From Cololabis saira (Eukaryota; Chordata; Actinopteri; Beloniformes; Belonidae), in assembly GCF_033807715.1 (NCBI RefSeq), contig NC_084599.1:11303625-11367624 (forward strand): a stretch of 64,000 bases of DNA, written 5' to 3'. The number at the start of each line of letters is the position of its first letter. Position 1 is the first letter of the stretch. The notes beneath the pieces were generated by a model. That model was given only the letters and a program-made list of their open reading frames with translations. It did no database searches and had not been told where the DNA came from. Below, one piece after another: positions 48,251 through 61,215 of the stretch. A program made the position numbers and the translations under genes.

Positions 48251-51041
48251 TAATCCCAATTCCAATGAAGTTGGGATACTGTGTAAAATGAAAATAAAAA
48301 CAGAATGCAATGATGTGTAATCTCATAAACCCAGTGCTCGAGTTGTAAAAGAAAATTAGGGGGGATGGTGGATTTTATCATATGGGGGCAGATAATTTGT
48401 GCTGATTACAAATAATATAATATATTACAAATAATAGCACTGACCAAAACACCTGCAGAAATACTGCAGGAATGACATAGCAGCAGTTAAATGCAGCCTT
48501 CTGTAAGCTTTAAATATCCACTGGGCTAACATCAAATACATCAAAACACAACAATAAAAAACACTTTTCTGAACTTATCAATATGACTCTGTCCTTCACA
48601 GGATAAGTAACATGGATCACTGCAAAAACTCACAATCTTAACAAGAATATTTGTCTTATTTCTAGTTAAAATGTCTCATTTTAGTAAAAAAAATCTCATT
48701 ACACTTAAAACAAGCCTCATTACTGGAAAAAAAACAATTTTCACCTGTTTCAAGTAGATTTTCACTTGAAATAAGTAGAAAAATCTGCCAGTGGAACAAG
48801 ATTTTTTTGCTTGTATTAAGAAGATAAATCTAGTCTCACTGGCAGATTTTCCTACTTATTTCAAGTGAAAATCTACTCGAAACAGGAGAAAATTGTCAAA
48901 TAAGTTATTTTTCTGGTGTTATTTTTCTGGTGTTGACTCTAAATGTTGAAATAGCAGTAAAACCACATTCATTGATGAAATGACATAAGGGATGGAAAGG
49001 GGGGATGGCAGTTTTACAGGGGGGGATGATTTGGACCGTTTTTATTTCAGGGGGGATGCCATCCCCCCTCATCCCCCCAACTCCAGTACTGCATAAGCCC
49101 ATGTTTTATACCCAATAGTACGTAAACAACTTATCATATATTGAAACTGAGACATTTTGCCATTTTGTTGCAGCAACACATCTCAGAAAGTTTGGAACAG
49201 AGTGATGTTTACTATTGTGTAGCATCCTGTCTTCTCTTAATAAATGTCTGTAAATGTATGGGAAGTGAGGAGACCAAATGACCACCTTTTCTGATGCAGC
49301 ATTCTAGCTGCTCAACACTCCTGGACCTTCATTGCAGGATTTTTCATTTCATGATGCAGTACATGTTTTCTGCTGGTGAAAGGTCTGAGTGGGCTGCAAG
49401 CAGGTCTGTTCAGCACCTGAACTCTTCTCCTGCTGAGCCATGCTGTTGTGAAGGATGGAGTATGTGCTTTGGCATCGTCTTGCTGAAATATACAAGGCCT
49501 TTCCTGAAAGAGAAGTTGACTGGATAGGAGCATGATGCTCTAAAATCTAAGTACTTTCCAGCATTGACGGTGCCTTTCCAGATGAGTAAGCCATGCATGC
49601 TATTCCTGGGTATCATGTGACGTCACACAATGGTCTTGGCGCCATCATTAGGAACAATTTTAAATACGCCATCTATCTGCTGCTCCATGGGCAGTGACAA
49701 CAGCAGATTTCAAAGAAGTGGTTTAACCTTTTACAATATCCCCCAAAACCCTGAATGTCGACAGAAATTGATTGCTGCCATCTGAAAGGATCACTGGACT
49801 CCAACAAAACACTCTAGACTGCTTAATGCTTAATGCTAATGCCAACTTAGCTTGAGCTAATAGTTGCATTTCCATTACTTCTAGATTGGTGCAAAACCCA
49901 AACATTGAAAAAATTGCTGTAATGGAAATGGCTCTAATTAGAAAAAAAACTTCCAAATATCGCAAAAAAAATTTTATATTAAGACTATGTTCTTGCCCAT
50001 CTTCTTCTTCTTGTTTTGAAGAGAAGTCTTGCAGGACGAGATAGTTACGAGAATTATGCTTTGAAAAACACTGTTCAATGGAAACACAGACCCAAAGCCG
50101 ACAAACCGATGTTGCTAATGTAAATATGGCTTAAGTTATTATCGAACATTAATATTGCTTGTTTGACCGACTGCTACATTCCTTTCCTGTGATCAAGAAC
50201 ATGTTCTTCACTCTTGCTTTCTGCTACTGAATGCCTTGAGGGCTTCCCTGGCGTAGGGATTGTGAATGAGGTTGATGAAAATATCGCCAAATGTCAAATT
50301 TGGAACTGATTTACTAAGCTTTTGGGGAGTCAGCAGTTTGCTTCACAGCAAATATGGATCAAATCCTAATGTATCAATCTTCTTGGGATACTGGTGCCTT
50401 TCATCAGTGGTAAGATGTATTCTGACTGACGTAGTCAGACGTATGTGACGGTCCTAAAGATGGCACCTGCAACAACAAAGTCATGTGACTGATACCCATG
50501 AATAGATGCAAGCTTTTAAAGTATGTTAACAAGCTGGATGGTCCCTCTTCTCTGTCGTCTCCAAAAATAATTTCAAATTTAGATTAATCTGACCACAGAA
50601 CAGTTTTCCATTGTGCCTCAGACCATTTTTAATATGCTCTTACCAAGAAAAGATGATGGCGTTTGATGATCATGTTTACATGGTTTCTTCTTGATAGAAC
50701 CATGAGCTGCATCTGTGGGTTGCACAGTGAAGTGTGTTCACAGACAGTGAGTTCTGGAAGCTTTCTCGAATCCATGCAGTGATTTCAAGTAGAGAATCAT
50801 GTCTGTTTTGAAAACAGTGAGGGTCTGAAGATCATGAGCATCCAGTTTTAAACATTCGTCTTGTCCCATGAGCGCAGAGATTCGTCCTGATTCTAATGTT
50901 TTCCAGGAAATGGCAAAAAGTATCATGTTCTTGATGTTCTGTTAGGATTTAAAACATGGATTCATGAGATTTGCAAGTCATTGCATCCGGTTTTTATTCA
51001 CATTTTACAAGCATCATAATGTTTTTGGAATTGGGGTTTTA
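48251..51041 (-). mobile_element. degenerate Tc1/mariner transposon with nested MITE
   Basis: The ends are inverted: ATCCCAATTCCAA after TA at 48251, and the complement AACCCCAATTCCAA before TA at 51040-51041, which is the expected TA target duplication. The minus strand keeps transposase scraps. 50738-50926 resembles the N-terminal part ('SGRISALMGQDECLKLDAHD'). 49312-49533 has the catalytic-core block 'CIFQQDDAKAHTPSFTTAWL' and then 'VLNRPACSP'. Many stops and frame changes show that it is dead. A hAT-type MITE (48332-49091) was inserted later, 80 bp inside the left end. Confidence 0.8.
48332..49091. mobile_element. hAT-type MITE, copy 2, inside the Tc1/mariner element
   Basis: 760 bp, in opposite orientation to copy 1 (4195-4944) and similar along its length, including the fold-back core and the GGGGGATG / CATCCCCCC blocks. 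The ends are CAGTGCTCGAGTTG and the complement of CAGTACTGGAGTTG. Flanks CATAAACC (48324-48331) and CATAAGCC (49092-49099) are an 8-bp target duplication with one change. Confidence 0.87.
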
Positions 51042-52179
51042 GGAACCAGTCACAACACTACACAAAACTAATAGTCCTCCTGCTGATGAAAACGTTTTAA
51101 TGAATCACAACAAGGGCCAGGAACATCTGAAGGTGTCCCGGAGTGCCTGGTACTATGGGGCATTAGTGGTAGATTGTTGGCTTTGTGCTTTGCAGAGGTT
51201 TGGTGTTTATGGATTGAACTTGTGTCTTGTTATAAACCATCAGGTTTGGTGTTATACACTTTACATGACAGTTTAATGTTATGATTCCCAAAAATTCCTG
51301 TATAACCTTTTGTGTTAGTGGTATCTTCCCACATGTCCATGCTATGTCCTCTGGCCCAAACCCACATGTTTTTCCCCCTCTTGCTGATAACAGCCTGGAT
51401 GTTCTTTCTTATCTTTGTCATGTAGTACCAATGTCCATTTTTCTCACAAGCAAGCAAAAATAAAGACTATTCTGAGTGATGAACACATGTTTACATGTCT
51501 ATTTGTCCACCTGAGAAGGACTTGGCGGTGTTTCTGCTCAGAACCGATACCCCATGGGTCCTCCATGTGTAATACGGTTTCAGGTTTTGTATGCAGCAGC
51601 AACAAAATATGTTGTGTTGAGTGGCAGAGGTTTTCCGAAGTGTTCGTGAACCCATGTGGCTATTGATCACAGTGATATGGCTGCTTCTGTTGCAGAGCTG
51701 CCGGAGGACTCAAAGGTCACACACATCCAGCTGGCTTGTGATGTTGGCCATTACACACTGATATTTGTCCAGACTGCTTGAATCTTTTCATATTCGTACA
51801 CATTACATACTTCAGAATACCTGAATTCTTTACAACTTTGCATTCAAAAATATTTCTTTTTACTCACTGTGGTTCTCTGTCACAGTTTGGTACAAAGTAG
51901 GCACAAATACAGGTAGTCCTTGATTACAAAGATTAAAGCCTGTGGCTGAAAATGATTAAATAACGAATGAGTTTATGATGTAGTTTGTTTTTTTTTAATG
52001 GGATTTGTACATTATTTATGTTTGACTTATTAGCTCGCAAAGGGTTAATTTAACCCCTTTAAATAACCCAATTTTACACAAAGTTGTGCTCAGAGTTTGT
52101 ATTATATTTATTTTTATTTATATTATTTACAGAAACTATTTTCTCGATGGGTGACAGTAAAGTTGAAGAACTCATCCCT

Positions 52180-52183
<4 letters not shown>

Positions 52184-52259
<76 letters not shown>
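52184..52259. repeat. (AT)n microsatellite
   Basis: About 38 AT units with one C interruption at 52231. Confidence 0.96.
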
Positions 52260-53426
52260 CTTGTTGGAGTTTTGGTCCTGTCAGAACTGGTGACGCTCAG
52301 TCAGGTTTCTGAACATTTTTGCTTGAAGCATGCCTTTTCAATGCCACCAACAAATTTGCATTTACAATGCAAATTTACAATGTATTTGCAGGTGTGCTTG
52401 GGGTTACTCTTCATTTCGAAGATCCATCCAAGTTGGCTGATGTCTTAAGCCATTGTGTCAATATATCTACAGTCTTTTTTCTTTAATGATGTTGTCTATT
52501 TTGTGAAATGCACCCGTTTGGTCTGCAGCAAAGCAGTCTTACCCCCTCGGTCATAGTTGGATAGCGTTCTGAGACTTGCAAGTTTTCCCTGTTTTTCCTG
52601 CAAACATAACAATAGTCTTTATGATCAAACAGACAAACACATCTCCAGAACATAAGGTCTTTTTGTGTAGCTGCAACTTTGATCATTTTATTGTATTCTA
52701 TTTGATGTATTTGTGTATGTTCATATATTTTCTGTACATGTTAGTCCAGAAAGTGGTTTACTGTGCATGAAAATTCTCTGCAATACTCCTGGTTTCAGCC
52801 AGCATCTTCACAAGGTCTTTTGCTGTTGTTTTGGGATTCATTTGAACATGTCACAAAATCTTTGAGAGACAGTCTCCTTATGATGGCTTTGAGCGTCCAT
52901 AGTGTTTATTCTTGTGCACCCAAACATAAAACAGATTTGTTAATTCAACTTTTTTTGGGTTGATTTTGTATGATTTTCTTTTTGAATTATGTTAAAATAC
53001 ATCCACAGCTGTGTCTCCAATTAACTCAGATGCTCTTAGTTAGTCTGACAGAGCTTCTAATGCCAAAATGCCATCATGTGGAACTGTTTCAGGCCACAGT
53101 CAACTTGGGGTATGCGAAGTTTAAAAAAGTTTGTTTTTGAATTCATGAAGGCAAATAACACCCCATCATGCAATAATTAATGCTCATAAAGAACATTGAA
53201 GATGCTGCTTTTTCCTGCATCTTCAGGGTCCTCATACAGGTCTGACTGACACTGTTGATATAATAAGAAAAAGGCTAAGTGCTTAAAATACCTTTGACCC
53301 AAACTAGAAACATGTTGTTGGAGCCAAAATCAAAATGAGTACTGATATTTGATACTGAGTATTGATATTTTTTTAAATCATGAAAAAAAATCACAATTTC
53401 AAGATTGTATGTCTTGTCTTTGCACT

Positions 53427-53471
53427 CTTTTCTTTTCTTTTCTTTTCTTTTCTTTTCTTTTCTTTTCTTTT
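53427..53471. repeat. (TTTTC)n microsatellite
   Basis: About nine pentanucleotide units. Confidence 0.93.
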
Positions 53472-53520
53472 CATTCAAATATAAACAAATCCCTCTGAGT
53501 TATGATGTCTAAATTTTACG

Positions 53521-54010
53521 CAGCCAGCTTTTTGGAAGATGGGGTTGCACTCACCAGAAGATTGTTCAAGACATTGTTCAGCTGACATCAGACCTCAGCA
53601 GAAGTGTCAGATGTCAAAGTGTTGTTCTAAACAAAGAGGAGATATCTCTGTCGAATCGTGGCTAGACTGAAGGGTTCTAAACGGGAGTGCGTGCGGCTCT
53701 AAAACACTTTCAGGAAAGTGGGTCAGTTGTATCCAGAGCACGATCAGGCAGGCCAAAAGCGACCACATCATCAGAAGATCAATACATCAAGCTTTGTTTA
53801 CTGAGAGATAGAAAAACAGCTTCATCACAGATACAGCATTTGCTAAATAAAGAATCCAAGACTCTAATCAGCAAATACACTGCCAAAAGTATGCTGTCTA
53901 TCAGTGGTCTCAAAGGACGGGTAAAGCCTAAACTGCTCTTCAGAAGGGTAAACAATGTCAAACATTTATTGTGGGGTAAAACATACCAGCATTTACCTCT
54001 AGATGACTGA
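53521..54010 (+). mobile_element. Tc1 transposase fragment (truncated)
   Basis: The frame 53687-54010 encodes the N-terminal DNA-binding part of a Tc1-like transposase: 'ALKHFQESGSVVSRARSGRP' then 'TSSEDQYIKLCLLRDRKTAS', and further on 'LLFRRVNNVKHLLWGKTYQH'. It stops where the catalytic domain would begin. The DDE motif, the 3' end and clear terminal repeats are missing. The upstream part (53640-53686) reads like the preceding helix-turn-helix in another frame. It belongs to a different Tc1 lineage from the element at 48251-51041. Confidence 0.8.
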
Positions 54011-54110
54011 GAAAATGGCTAATTTCTGGTCAATCCAAGTCAGATCATGTATTTGGAGCAGGAATATGAAGATATACTGAGGCAAATGGGAGAAATTGAA
54101 ACAACATACT

Positions 54111-56229
54111 CAGTACTCGAGTTGTAAAAAAAGATCAGGGGGGATGGTGGATTTTATCATATGGGGACAGATAATTTGTGCTGATTACAAATATTATAAT
54201 ATATTACAAATAATAGCAGTGACCAAAACACCTGCAGAAATACTGCAGGAATGACATAGCAGCAGTTAAATGCAGCCTTCTGTAAGCTTTAAATATCCCC
54301 TGGGTTTACATCAAATACATCAAAACACAACAATAAAAAACACTTTTCTGAACTTATCAATATACCTCTGTCCTTCACAGGATAAGTAAAATGAATCACT
54401 ACAAAAACTCAAAATCTTAACAAGAATATTTCTCTTATTAGGGCCCGAGCACCTTCAGTGCGAAGGCCCTATTGTATCTGTAGGAATTTTTCTTTATTTC
54501 TTTCTTTCTTTCTTCTGACGAAAGGAGGGCCTTTTTGCCCCCCTAAACGTGCCCAAAAAGTAACCAAATTTTGCATGCAAGTCAGGCCTGGCGAAAAATT
54601 TGATATTTAATGGTTTACATTAATGGGCGTGGCAAAATGGCTCAACAGCGCCCCCCGGAAAACTTTGTGCCTCAAGCCCCACAATACGGTTTGACGTACA
54701 TGCACGAAAATCGCTACACACCTGTATCAGTACACAACTTAAAGAAAAGTCTCTTGGCGACATGGCCGAAACCGAACAGGAAGTCAGCCATTTTGAATTA
54801 ATCGTGTCACTTTGGCGAAATTAATGCCATTCCTTCGGCAGTTAATACGGCCCGAACCGTAACATGCCCCCAAGTGTGTTATACATCAAAATGTGCGTCT
54901 CCATCCTGCGACAACACGCATTACTTTTCTCTTTCAAAAGCGTTACCGTGGCGACGCTAGACGCCAAAAAGCGCGCCCACCCTTCATCTGGTTGGTTCAG
55001 ACAGAAAAAACTTTGCGCCTCAAGCCCCAGAATACGGTGTGACGTACATGAACGAAAATCGGTACACACCTGTATCATGGCACAACTTAAAGAAAAGTCT
55101 CTTGGCGCCATGGCCGAAACCGAACAGGAAGTCGGCCATTTTGAATTAATTGTGTAATTTTGGCGCAATTTATGCCATTCCTCCGGCAATTAATACGGCC
55201 CGAACCGTAATGTGCACCCAGGTGTGTTATACATCAAAATGTGCGTCTCCATCCTGCGACTACGCGCATTACTTTTCTCTTTCAAAAGTGTTACCGTGGC
55301 GACGCTAGACGCCAAAAGGCGCGCCCCCCTTCATCTGATTGGTCCATATTTGATAGTCACCAAATTTTGCATGCAAGCCAGGCCTGGCGATAAATTTGAT
55401 ATTTCATGGTTTGCATTAATAGGCGTGGCTTAACGGCTCAACAGCGCCCCCTAGAATACCTTTCTCTGCCATAACTTTTGAAAGGTTTGACATAAAGAGT
55501 CGTGGGTGGTGTCATGGGACTCGGTATTGAGTCCTTGACCATAATTGGTGAAAATTAGCCCCGCCCCTTCTTCTGATTGGTTGTCCCGATTTTCTGCTAT
55601 AACTTTTGAATGGTTTGACATAGAGAGTTGTGGGTGGTGTCATCAGATTCTGTATGGAGTCCTTGACCTCCATTGGCCTGAATTAGCCCCGCCCCTTCTT
55701 CTGATTGGTTGTCCCTTTTTTCTGCTATATCTTTTGAATGGTTTGACATAGGAAGTCGTGGGTGGTGTCATTTCTGATATGCTTATGGGGGGCGGTGGCC
55801 GTGAGTGCGAGGGCCCGTTCATCGCTGCTTGCAGCTTTAATTTCTAGTTAAAATGTCTCATTTTAGTAAAGAAATCTCATTACACTTCAAACAAGGAATC
55901 ACTGGAAAAAACAACAATTTTCATCTGTTTCAAGTAGATTTTCACTTAAAATAAGTAGAAAAATCTGCATGTGGAACAAGATTTTATTGCTTGTAATGAG
56001 AGGATAAATCTTGTCCCATTGGCAGATTTTTCTACTTATTTCAAGTGAAAATTTACTTGAAACAGGTGAAAATTGTCAAATAAGTTATTTTTCTGGTAAT
56101 GACTCTAAATGTTGAATTAGCACATTCATTGATGAAATGACATAAGGGATGGAAAGGGGGGATGATTTTGACCGTTTTTATTTCAGGGCGGATGCCATCC
56201 CCCCTCATCCCCCCTCAACTCGAGTACTG
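54111..56229. mobile_element. hAT-type MITE, copy 3, split by a nested element
   Basis: Same family and orientation as copy 2. The ends are CAGTACTCGAGTTG and its complement, flanked by perfect 8-bp repeats AACATACT at 54103-54110 and 56230-56237. Removing the nested 1,400-bp insertion and its ATT duplication leaves about 716 bp, close to copies 1 and 2. Confidence 0.9.
54440..55839. mobile_element. nested 1.4-kb non-autonomous repeat with ATT target duplication
   Basis: Alignment with the uninterrupted MITE copies places the borders exactly. MITE sequence stops after ATT at 54437-54439 and resumes with ATT at 55840-55842. The insert begins AGGGCCCGAGCACC and ends GCTTGCAGCTTTA, with a related GGGCCC block near both ends in inverted form. 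Inside, a 348-bp unit is repeated (for example 54843 and 55191), then three copies of a ~127-bp unit starting near 55470, 55597 and 55723. Short frames are present, but none resembles a transposase. I recognise the ends as a common fish repeat but cannot name the family. Confidence 0.8.
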
Positions 56230-56879
56230 AACATACTGTATAAAACTGCCTGTCTGGGATTGTTTTGTGAACTCTGGACAGAATCTGCACTCAGTTCAGA
56301 GACACAGCAGTTTACATCTTTGTCAAAAAGGAGCAACACTGCATTGATCTTTCCTAATAAATTGTATTATATTAATACATTTTAAAGTTTTGCAATACCA
56401 CTTTTTATATACCAAACTCTTTGCTGCTGTGGATTTTTCTCCACACAGCTGAATACATGCCCGACATCACTGGAAACACCTTACATTATTGTCAGATCCT
56501 GCTGAGATAACATCTAGTTTGAACGGAATTCTGTTCTGGTATTGATGCAAAGGGAAAGGAGTTTACCAACTGAGAGAATATGAGATTCATGAAGGTTTTT
56601 CAGAGGTTTAACTTTTCAATTCCTGCTTTGATGCTTATATGTGCAACGAGGGATTTTGCATTAAATCTAAAACAAAAGCAAAGCTGATATATCTGTCTAA
56701 TGCCTGTTTGAATGTAGCTTATAAACCATCTAATTAAACTGAAATCATGAATACTTTTTAATCTTAGATTCTCTGAGTCTCTCAGTCAATATTAAAATGT
56801 CTCTATAAATGAGTCTGTTGTTCAGGTGAACACACAGGTGTCTGCAGTCCTTCACCTCATCATCTATGGAAGTAGTGTA

Positions 56880-57003
<124 letters not shown>

Positions 57004-57804
57004 ATCTTCCAACATTATGATTCAACATTTCCACATTATTATTCACACATCGTGCTGCAACGCCAGGTTTCTGTTCTCAGCCTCCCGTCCACCACTGAGT
57101 CCTCCAAGTGTTTATCTGTACACTTAACTTTATTTCCCATTGTTACACTGGAGTTTCAACTCTATAATATTCTCAGAAGCAATTATTTTCAAACATGTAT
57201 ACACCTGCAGATCTCAGCTTTACTTTGTTGAATTAAATTAAAACCAACTTTTATAAAAAGAAAACATGTCAGGGCCAACATGTAAACCTGTGACATGGAG
57301 CAGAAAACACAAACAAATAAAAGCTGAGGTGCACTTATTTAACTAAATGACACTTATGTAAGAGGGGCTTCCTGTTTTCTCAGAATGAACCAAAGAGATA
57401 GATGTGCCTCTACAGAAGGACAAACCCAAAAATGCCAAAAAAACTTTGCCAAAATACATACTTTACACGAGGAGTGCATGCGCATGCAACTGACTATGTC
57501 AGTGTGTGTTCTGCCGTTTGCATGTTGCACTACAGCACCTGACAGGTGCAAAGCCCTGTGGGATGGCGCTGTTGTGTCTTACACTTGGCTGAACATATAC
57601 AGCACATCAGAGGTGTAATAAATCCATCCCTGACTGCCAGAACCTTTCAGAGCTCCTGTGTCTGTGAACAACACATCTTCAGGTTTCCACACCTCAGATC
57701 TTAGGTGAGTCTCGCACACAGGCAAGAACAGATGAAATGCACTCTCACACAAAAAAGTGTGTGACTTTGAGGGAAGAGACTTGTAAAGTGTCTAAGACTC
57801 AGCC

Positions 57805-57910
<106 letters not shown>

Positions 57911-59329
57911 TTATGTATGTTTCTGTGAGGTGTCTGTCTCAGTGGCGTCTTTAGAGCGGTTAATCAGAGAAGGGGTTGAGGAGAATGCTAGAGTGAAGAG
58001 TCCTTGAGGTTGCTCTCTTTCTATGTTGACACCTCTTAACCTCAGTCTATCATCTCTCACATTCACACACTCCACTTCTATTGACACCCGCCACCCTGCA
58101 GCTCTCCAAAGACCCGAGGAGAATCCACTACAGTGATTGTCTGTGCAAGGGGTAGCCTCGAAGCCAGCGGAGACAAGAGGGATTATATAACACCCAAACA
58201 TATCCAACAATAAAAGTGATCAGATTTAGCTTTCGTTTGCCTTCTCTTCTCTACATTTCTCTGTGGACAAGGGTGGAGAAAGGACAGCAAGAATGACTGT
58301 TTGATTATTTTTGCCCATCACATTCCTGATTTTGTAAATTAATTTCAGCCTCACACCAGGAATCACATGGGCTCTGTGTCCACCGCTGCCACTGGCTAGT
58401 GTAAGTGGGGTCAGGAGCTCAGGGTCAACTGGGAAGAGGTCAACAGCTGCACAGCAGTGGGTCTTGTTAAAATACCTTTTAGCCTCCTTCAGGGATATTA
58501 TGTAATGGTTCTGGGAATAGGTTAGGCTTCCGGTTGGCTGTATTGTGGTGGAAGGCGGGTGATACATGCCTCCTGTTTAATGCTAGATGCATATTCATCC
58601 ACCTGCTTTAGAAAATCCGAATGCAGCAGAAGTGCTGGGAGGTCAAGAAGGGTCACATATAAGCGGTCATAAGCTCCAACACATGAATATGTTTTTCTGA
58701 CGTGTCTTTACTTCGGCATGATGGATCCCTCTGAGGGTTCTCAGCTACTGATAAAAACTCAAATTAAAATTTTCAAAAGCTCTTTGTACAAACGGTTGTT
58801 TTTTTTCCTGCTAGGTATATGGCAAGGGCTCACCCTCACAAGTTAGTGTAAAACTGGGTTGTTCTGATCAATATATTGGGAGACATTTGAATATCAATAC
58901 AATGAGACCTCTGTCTTCAATCTTAATTTTTAATAAGGTGGTAATAAGTGTATTAATTTTCATAACCTTTGTCCAATAACCTTGGAATATGAGCGATGGT
59001 GGCCCATTTTTGCGCAGGGAATATGCATCTCTCTCCGCTGTGTTGCCATTGATCAGTCCTGCGCCGTTTCTCACCCCACCGCGCCCCCTCGCTTTGTCCT
59101 CCAGTCTCTCCCTCTTTCCTTCTCCTCACACCTTTGTGCTGTAAAATTCATCCTTATTCTCCACTTCAGCAACCTAACTGTGCACACTACCTTTTATCAG
59201 TCCAGAACTGTTAAATTAATAAATTGTTATTGACGAGCTATCAGCCGCAGGGATAAATTATTTGGGGTCACGTGACTTTTAGTACCTACCATTCTGTAAT
59301 TATTCCCCTCGAGAAGAACAGTGGTGTGG

Positions 59330-59331
<2 letters not shown>

Positions 59332-59420
<89 letters not shown>
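59332..59420. repeat. (CA)n microsatellite, ~44 units
   Basis: Uninterrupted CA repeat of 89 bp. Confidence 0.97.
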
Positions 59421-59423
<3 letters not shown>

Positions 59424-59880
59424 AACCAACAAGGACACACACATGCTATCATATAAAATACTATAAATATCCTCACGTAAGGTGGATTGCAGGGTCCACG
59501 GGAATACTGATGATCATTATGACTATCATAACCGTTATGATACAGGATGTTAGTCTGCTGCTGATTTTATCATCACATTTTACACAGAGCTGAGCTGGGA
59601 AACCAGACCGTGTAGCACTGACTGCAAATTATACAATATTGAGCCTTGAATTGCCGTGAGCTCAGAGCAGGCTACCGGATCAAGTGCAATATGAAACAGC
59701 AGGACGGAGCTCATAGCTGATAATCTTTTCCATGAAACAAATGCAAATAAGAAAATAAGGAAAGAATGAAAGAGGTGAGTCCTGCAAAGTAAGCAACCGT
59801 GAGTGGAGTGCCAATCACAGAAGTGCTCTTGTTGCCCTCTGGTCATCACTGACATTTTGACCCTGGCTACGGCCTAAAAG

Positions 59881-59970
59881 TCAAAGGTCACCCAATCAGG
59901 GTCACTGGGGATCACTGCAAGACCCTGGCCACAGGTGTATCACCATGGCAACGCTCAACTCACTATAAGA
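59881..59970 (+). promoter_or_regulatory. promoter-like motif cluster
   Basis: In 90 bp: TCAAAGGTCA (nuclear-receptor half-site type, 59881-59890), CCAAT (59892-59896), ATCACCATGGCAAC (RFX X-box type, 59939-59952) and TATAAGA (59964-59970). The CCAAT-to-TATA spacing of about 70 bp is typical of a core promoter. No gene can be attached downstream, so this is only a candidate. Confidence 0.35.
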
Positions 59971-61014
59971 GTAAAGATGGGGGTGTTATGCATCCTGAAT
60001 GGTAAAATCATGCACACAGAAACACACAAATATACACCAAGCTGATCATCGCATCTGTGCTGTTTATCACTGGGAGTCAAACTGCCCTCAAACTGTTTTC
60101 AGAGAATCAGTGCACAGCTGGGCAAGATCCAAGGAAGCCTGGCATGAGCACTGAGAAACCTAACTGGTTCGTCACATCCACATCAACCCTTTCCACTCTG
60201 GCAGTCCCAGAACTGGGAGCAGGCAGTTTCTGTTGATAAAACACAATTTGTTTCTGGTCTGGTACGATATATTTGTAGCTGGCTGACTGGGAATACTATG
60301 AGTTATAAGAAGCATTAGTCTTCTGCTGTATTCCTGCAATATCAAATCTCTTAAAGCTCAGATTTGTATGGCAATTTAAAAAAAAAGAAGTATGAATTGA
60401 ATCACCATTGTAATACTGTTATTCACTCTTAAATTCAGAATTTTCCATGGTGAAAAAAATCCAACCTGATCAAATGATTAGGACAAAAGAAAAAAAAAGA
60501 ATTTTAAAACTTGCCTAAGTGTCTTTGATTCATGGAGTCATGCTTGTTCCTTTTGCCCTTAGGTGTTAAGCCATTACTGACAGATTACTGTTTTTTTGTT
60601 GTTGTTGTTTTTTTAGACGGAAATTGGGAGAAAAATAAATAAAACACCCTAAGGGTTTATATGGACTCATGGACCTATTTTATCTGAAATGCACATGTTT
60701 GCATTGAAGCTCGATTTTAAGGATCCATGTCAATGCAGACCTCAAGGGAAGAATGATCTATTGGTAAATTATTTTCATGCCAGGAAAAAATAGCCAGTAT
60801 ACTTCAGATTCAGACTTCTGCACATTAAGGATATAGATGCACCATCCTTGACTAGATATATAATGTAATGTGCAGTATGCAACCCATTATAATTTAACTG
60901 TAATATATGAAAAAGACGAGGGGTTAATCAACGGAACTTATCGAAATGATGATCAAATCTTTGCCATCCGCTTCCATTGAATAGTTGAAAACGCTCCTGG
61001 AAATATTGTCTTGC

Positions 61015-61215
61015 ACCTTGCGCCATCTAGCGGCGGGACGGCGGCTCGTCCCCGGGCCGCTCCTCGGCTCCTGGCCGCGGTGAGAGGGGGAGGCGGGGGA
61101 GGAACAGCCCTCTCTAGTCTGCTTTTGTCTCCGGGGAGCTCGGGTCGATGCCTCGTCCCACCATATGTCTGATCGCAGCTGCCAATCAACAGGTCAACGC
61201 GACCCCGGGGAGGCA
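61015..61215. promoter_or_regulatory. isolated CpG-rich patch
   Basis: About 200 bp with many CG dinucleotides (CGGCGGGACGGCGGCTCG, CCCCGGGCCGC, GGCCGCGG) in otherwise AT-rich DNA. It could be an unannotated promoter, a first non-coding exon or an enhancer. The minus-strand open frame across it (60953-61294) resembles nothing I know. Confidence 0.4.

Larger units (their letters stand above)
51042..53520. other. intergenic, no gene recognised
   Basis: AT-rich DNA with an (AT)n tract (52184-52259) and a (TTTTC)n tract (53427-53471). Some phrases look like old transposon sequence, but no ends or protein remnants could be assigned. Confidence 0.5.

Noticed and set aside
54610..55433. Several 60-115 codon frames inside the nested 1.4-kb repeat
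   Set aside because: They repeat with the 348-bp duplication and match no transposase. Non-coding repeat DNA explains them.
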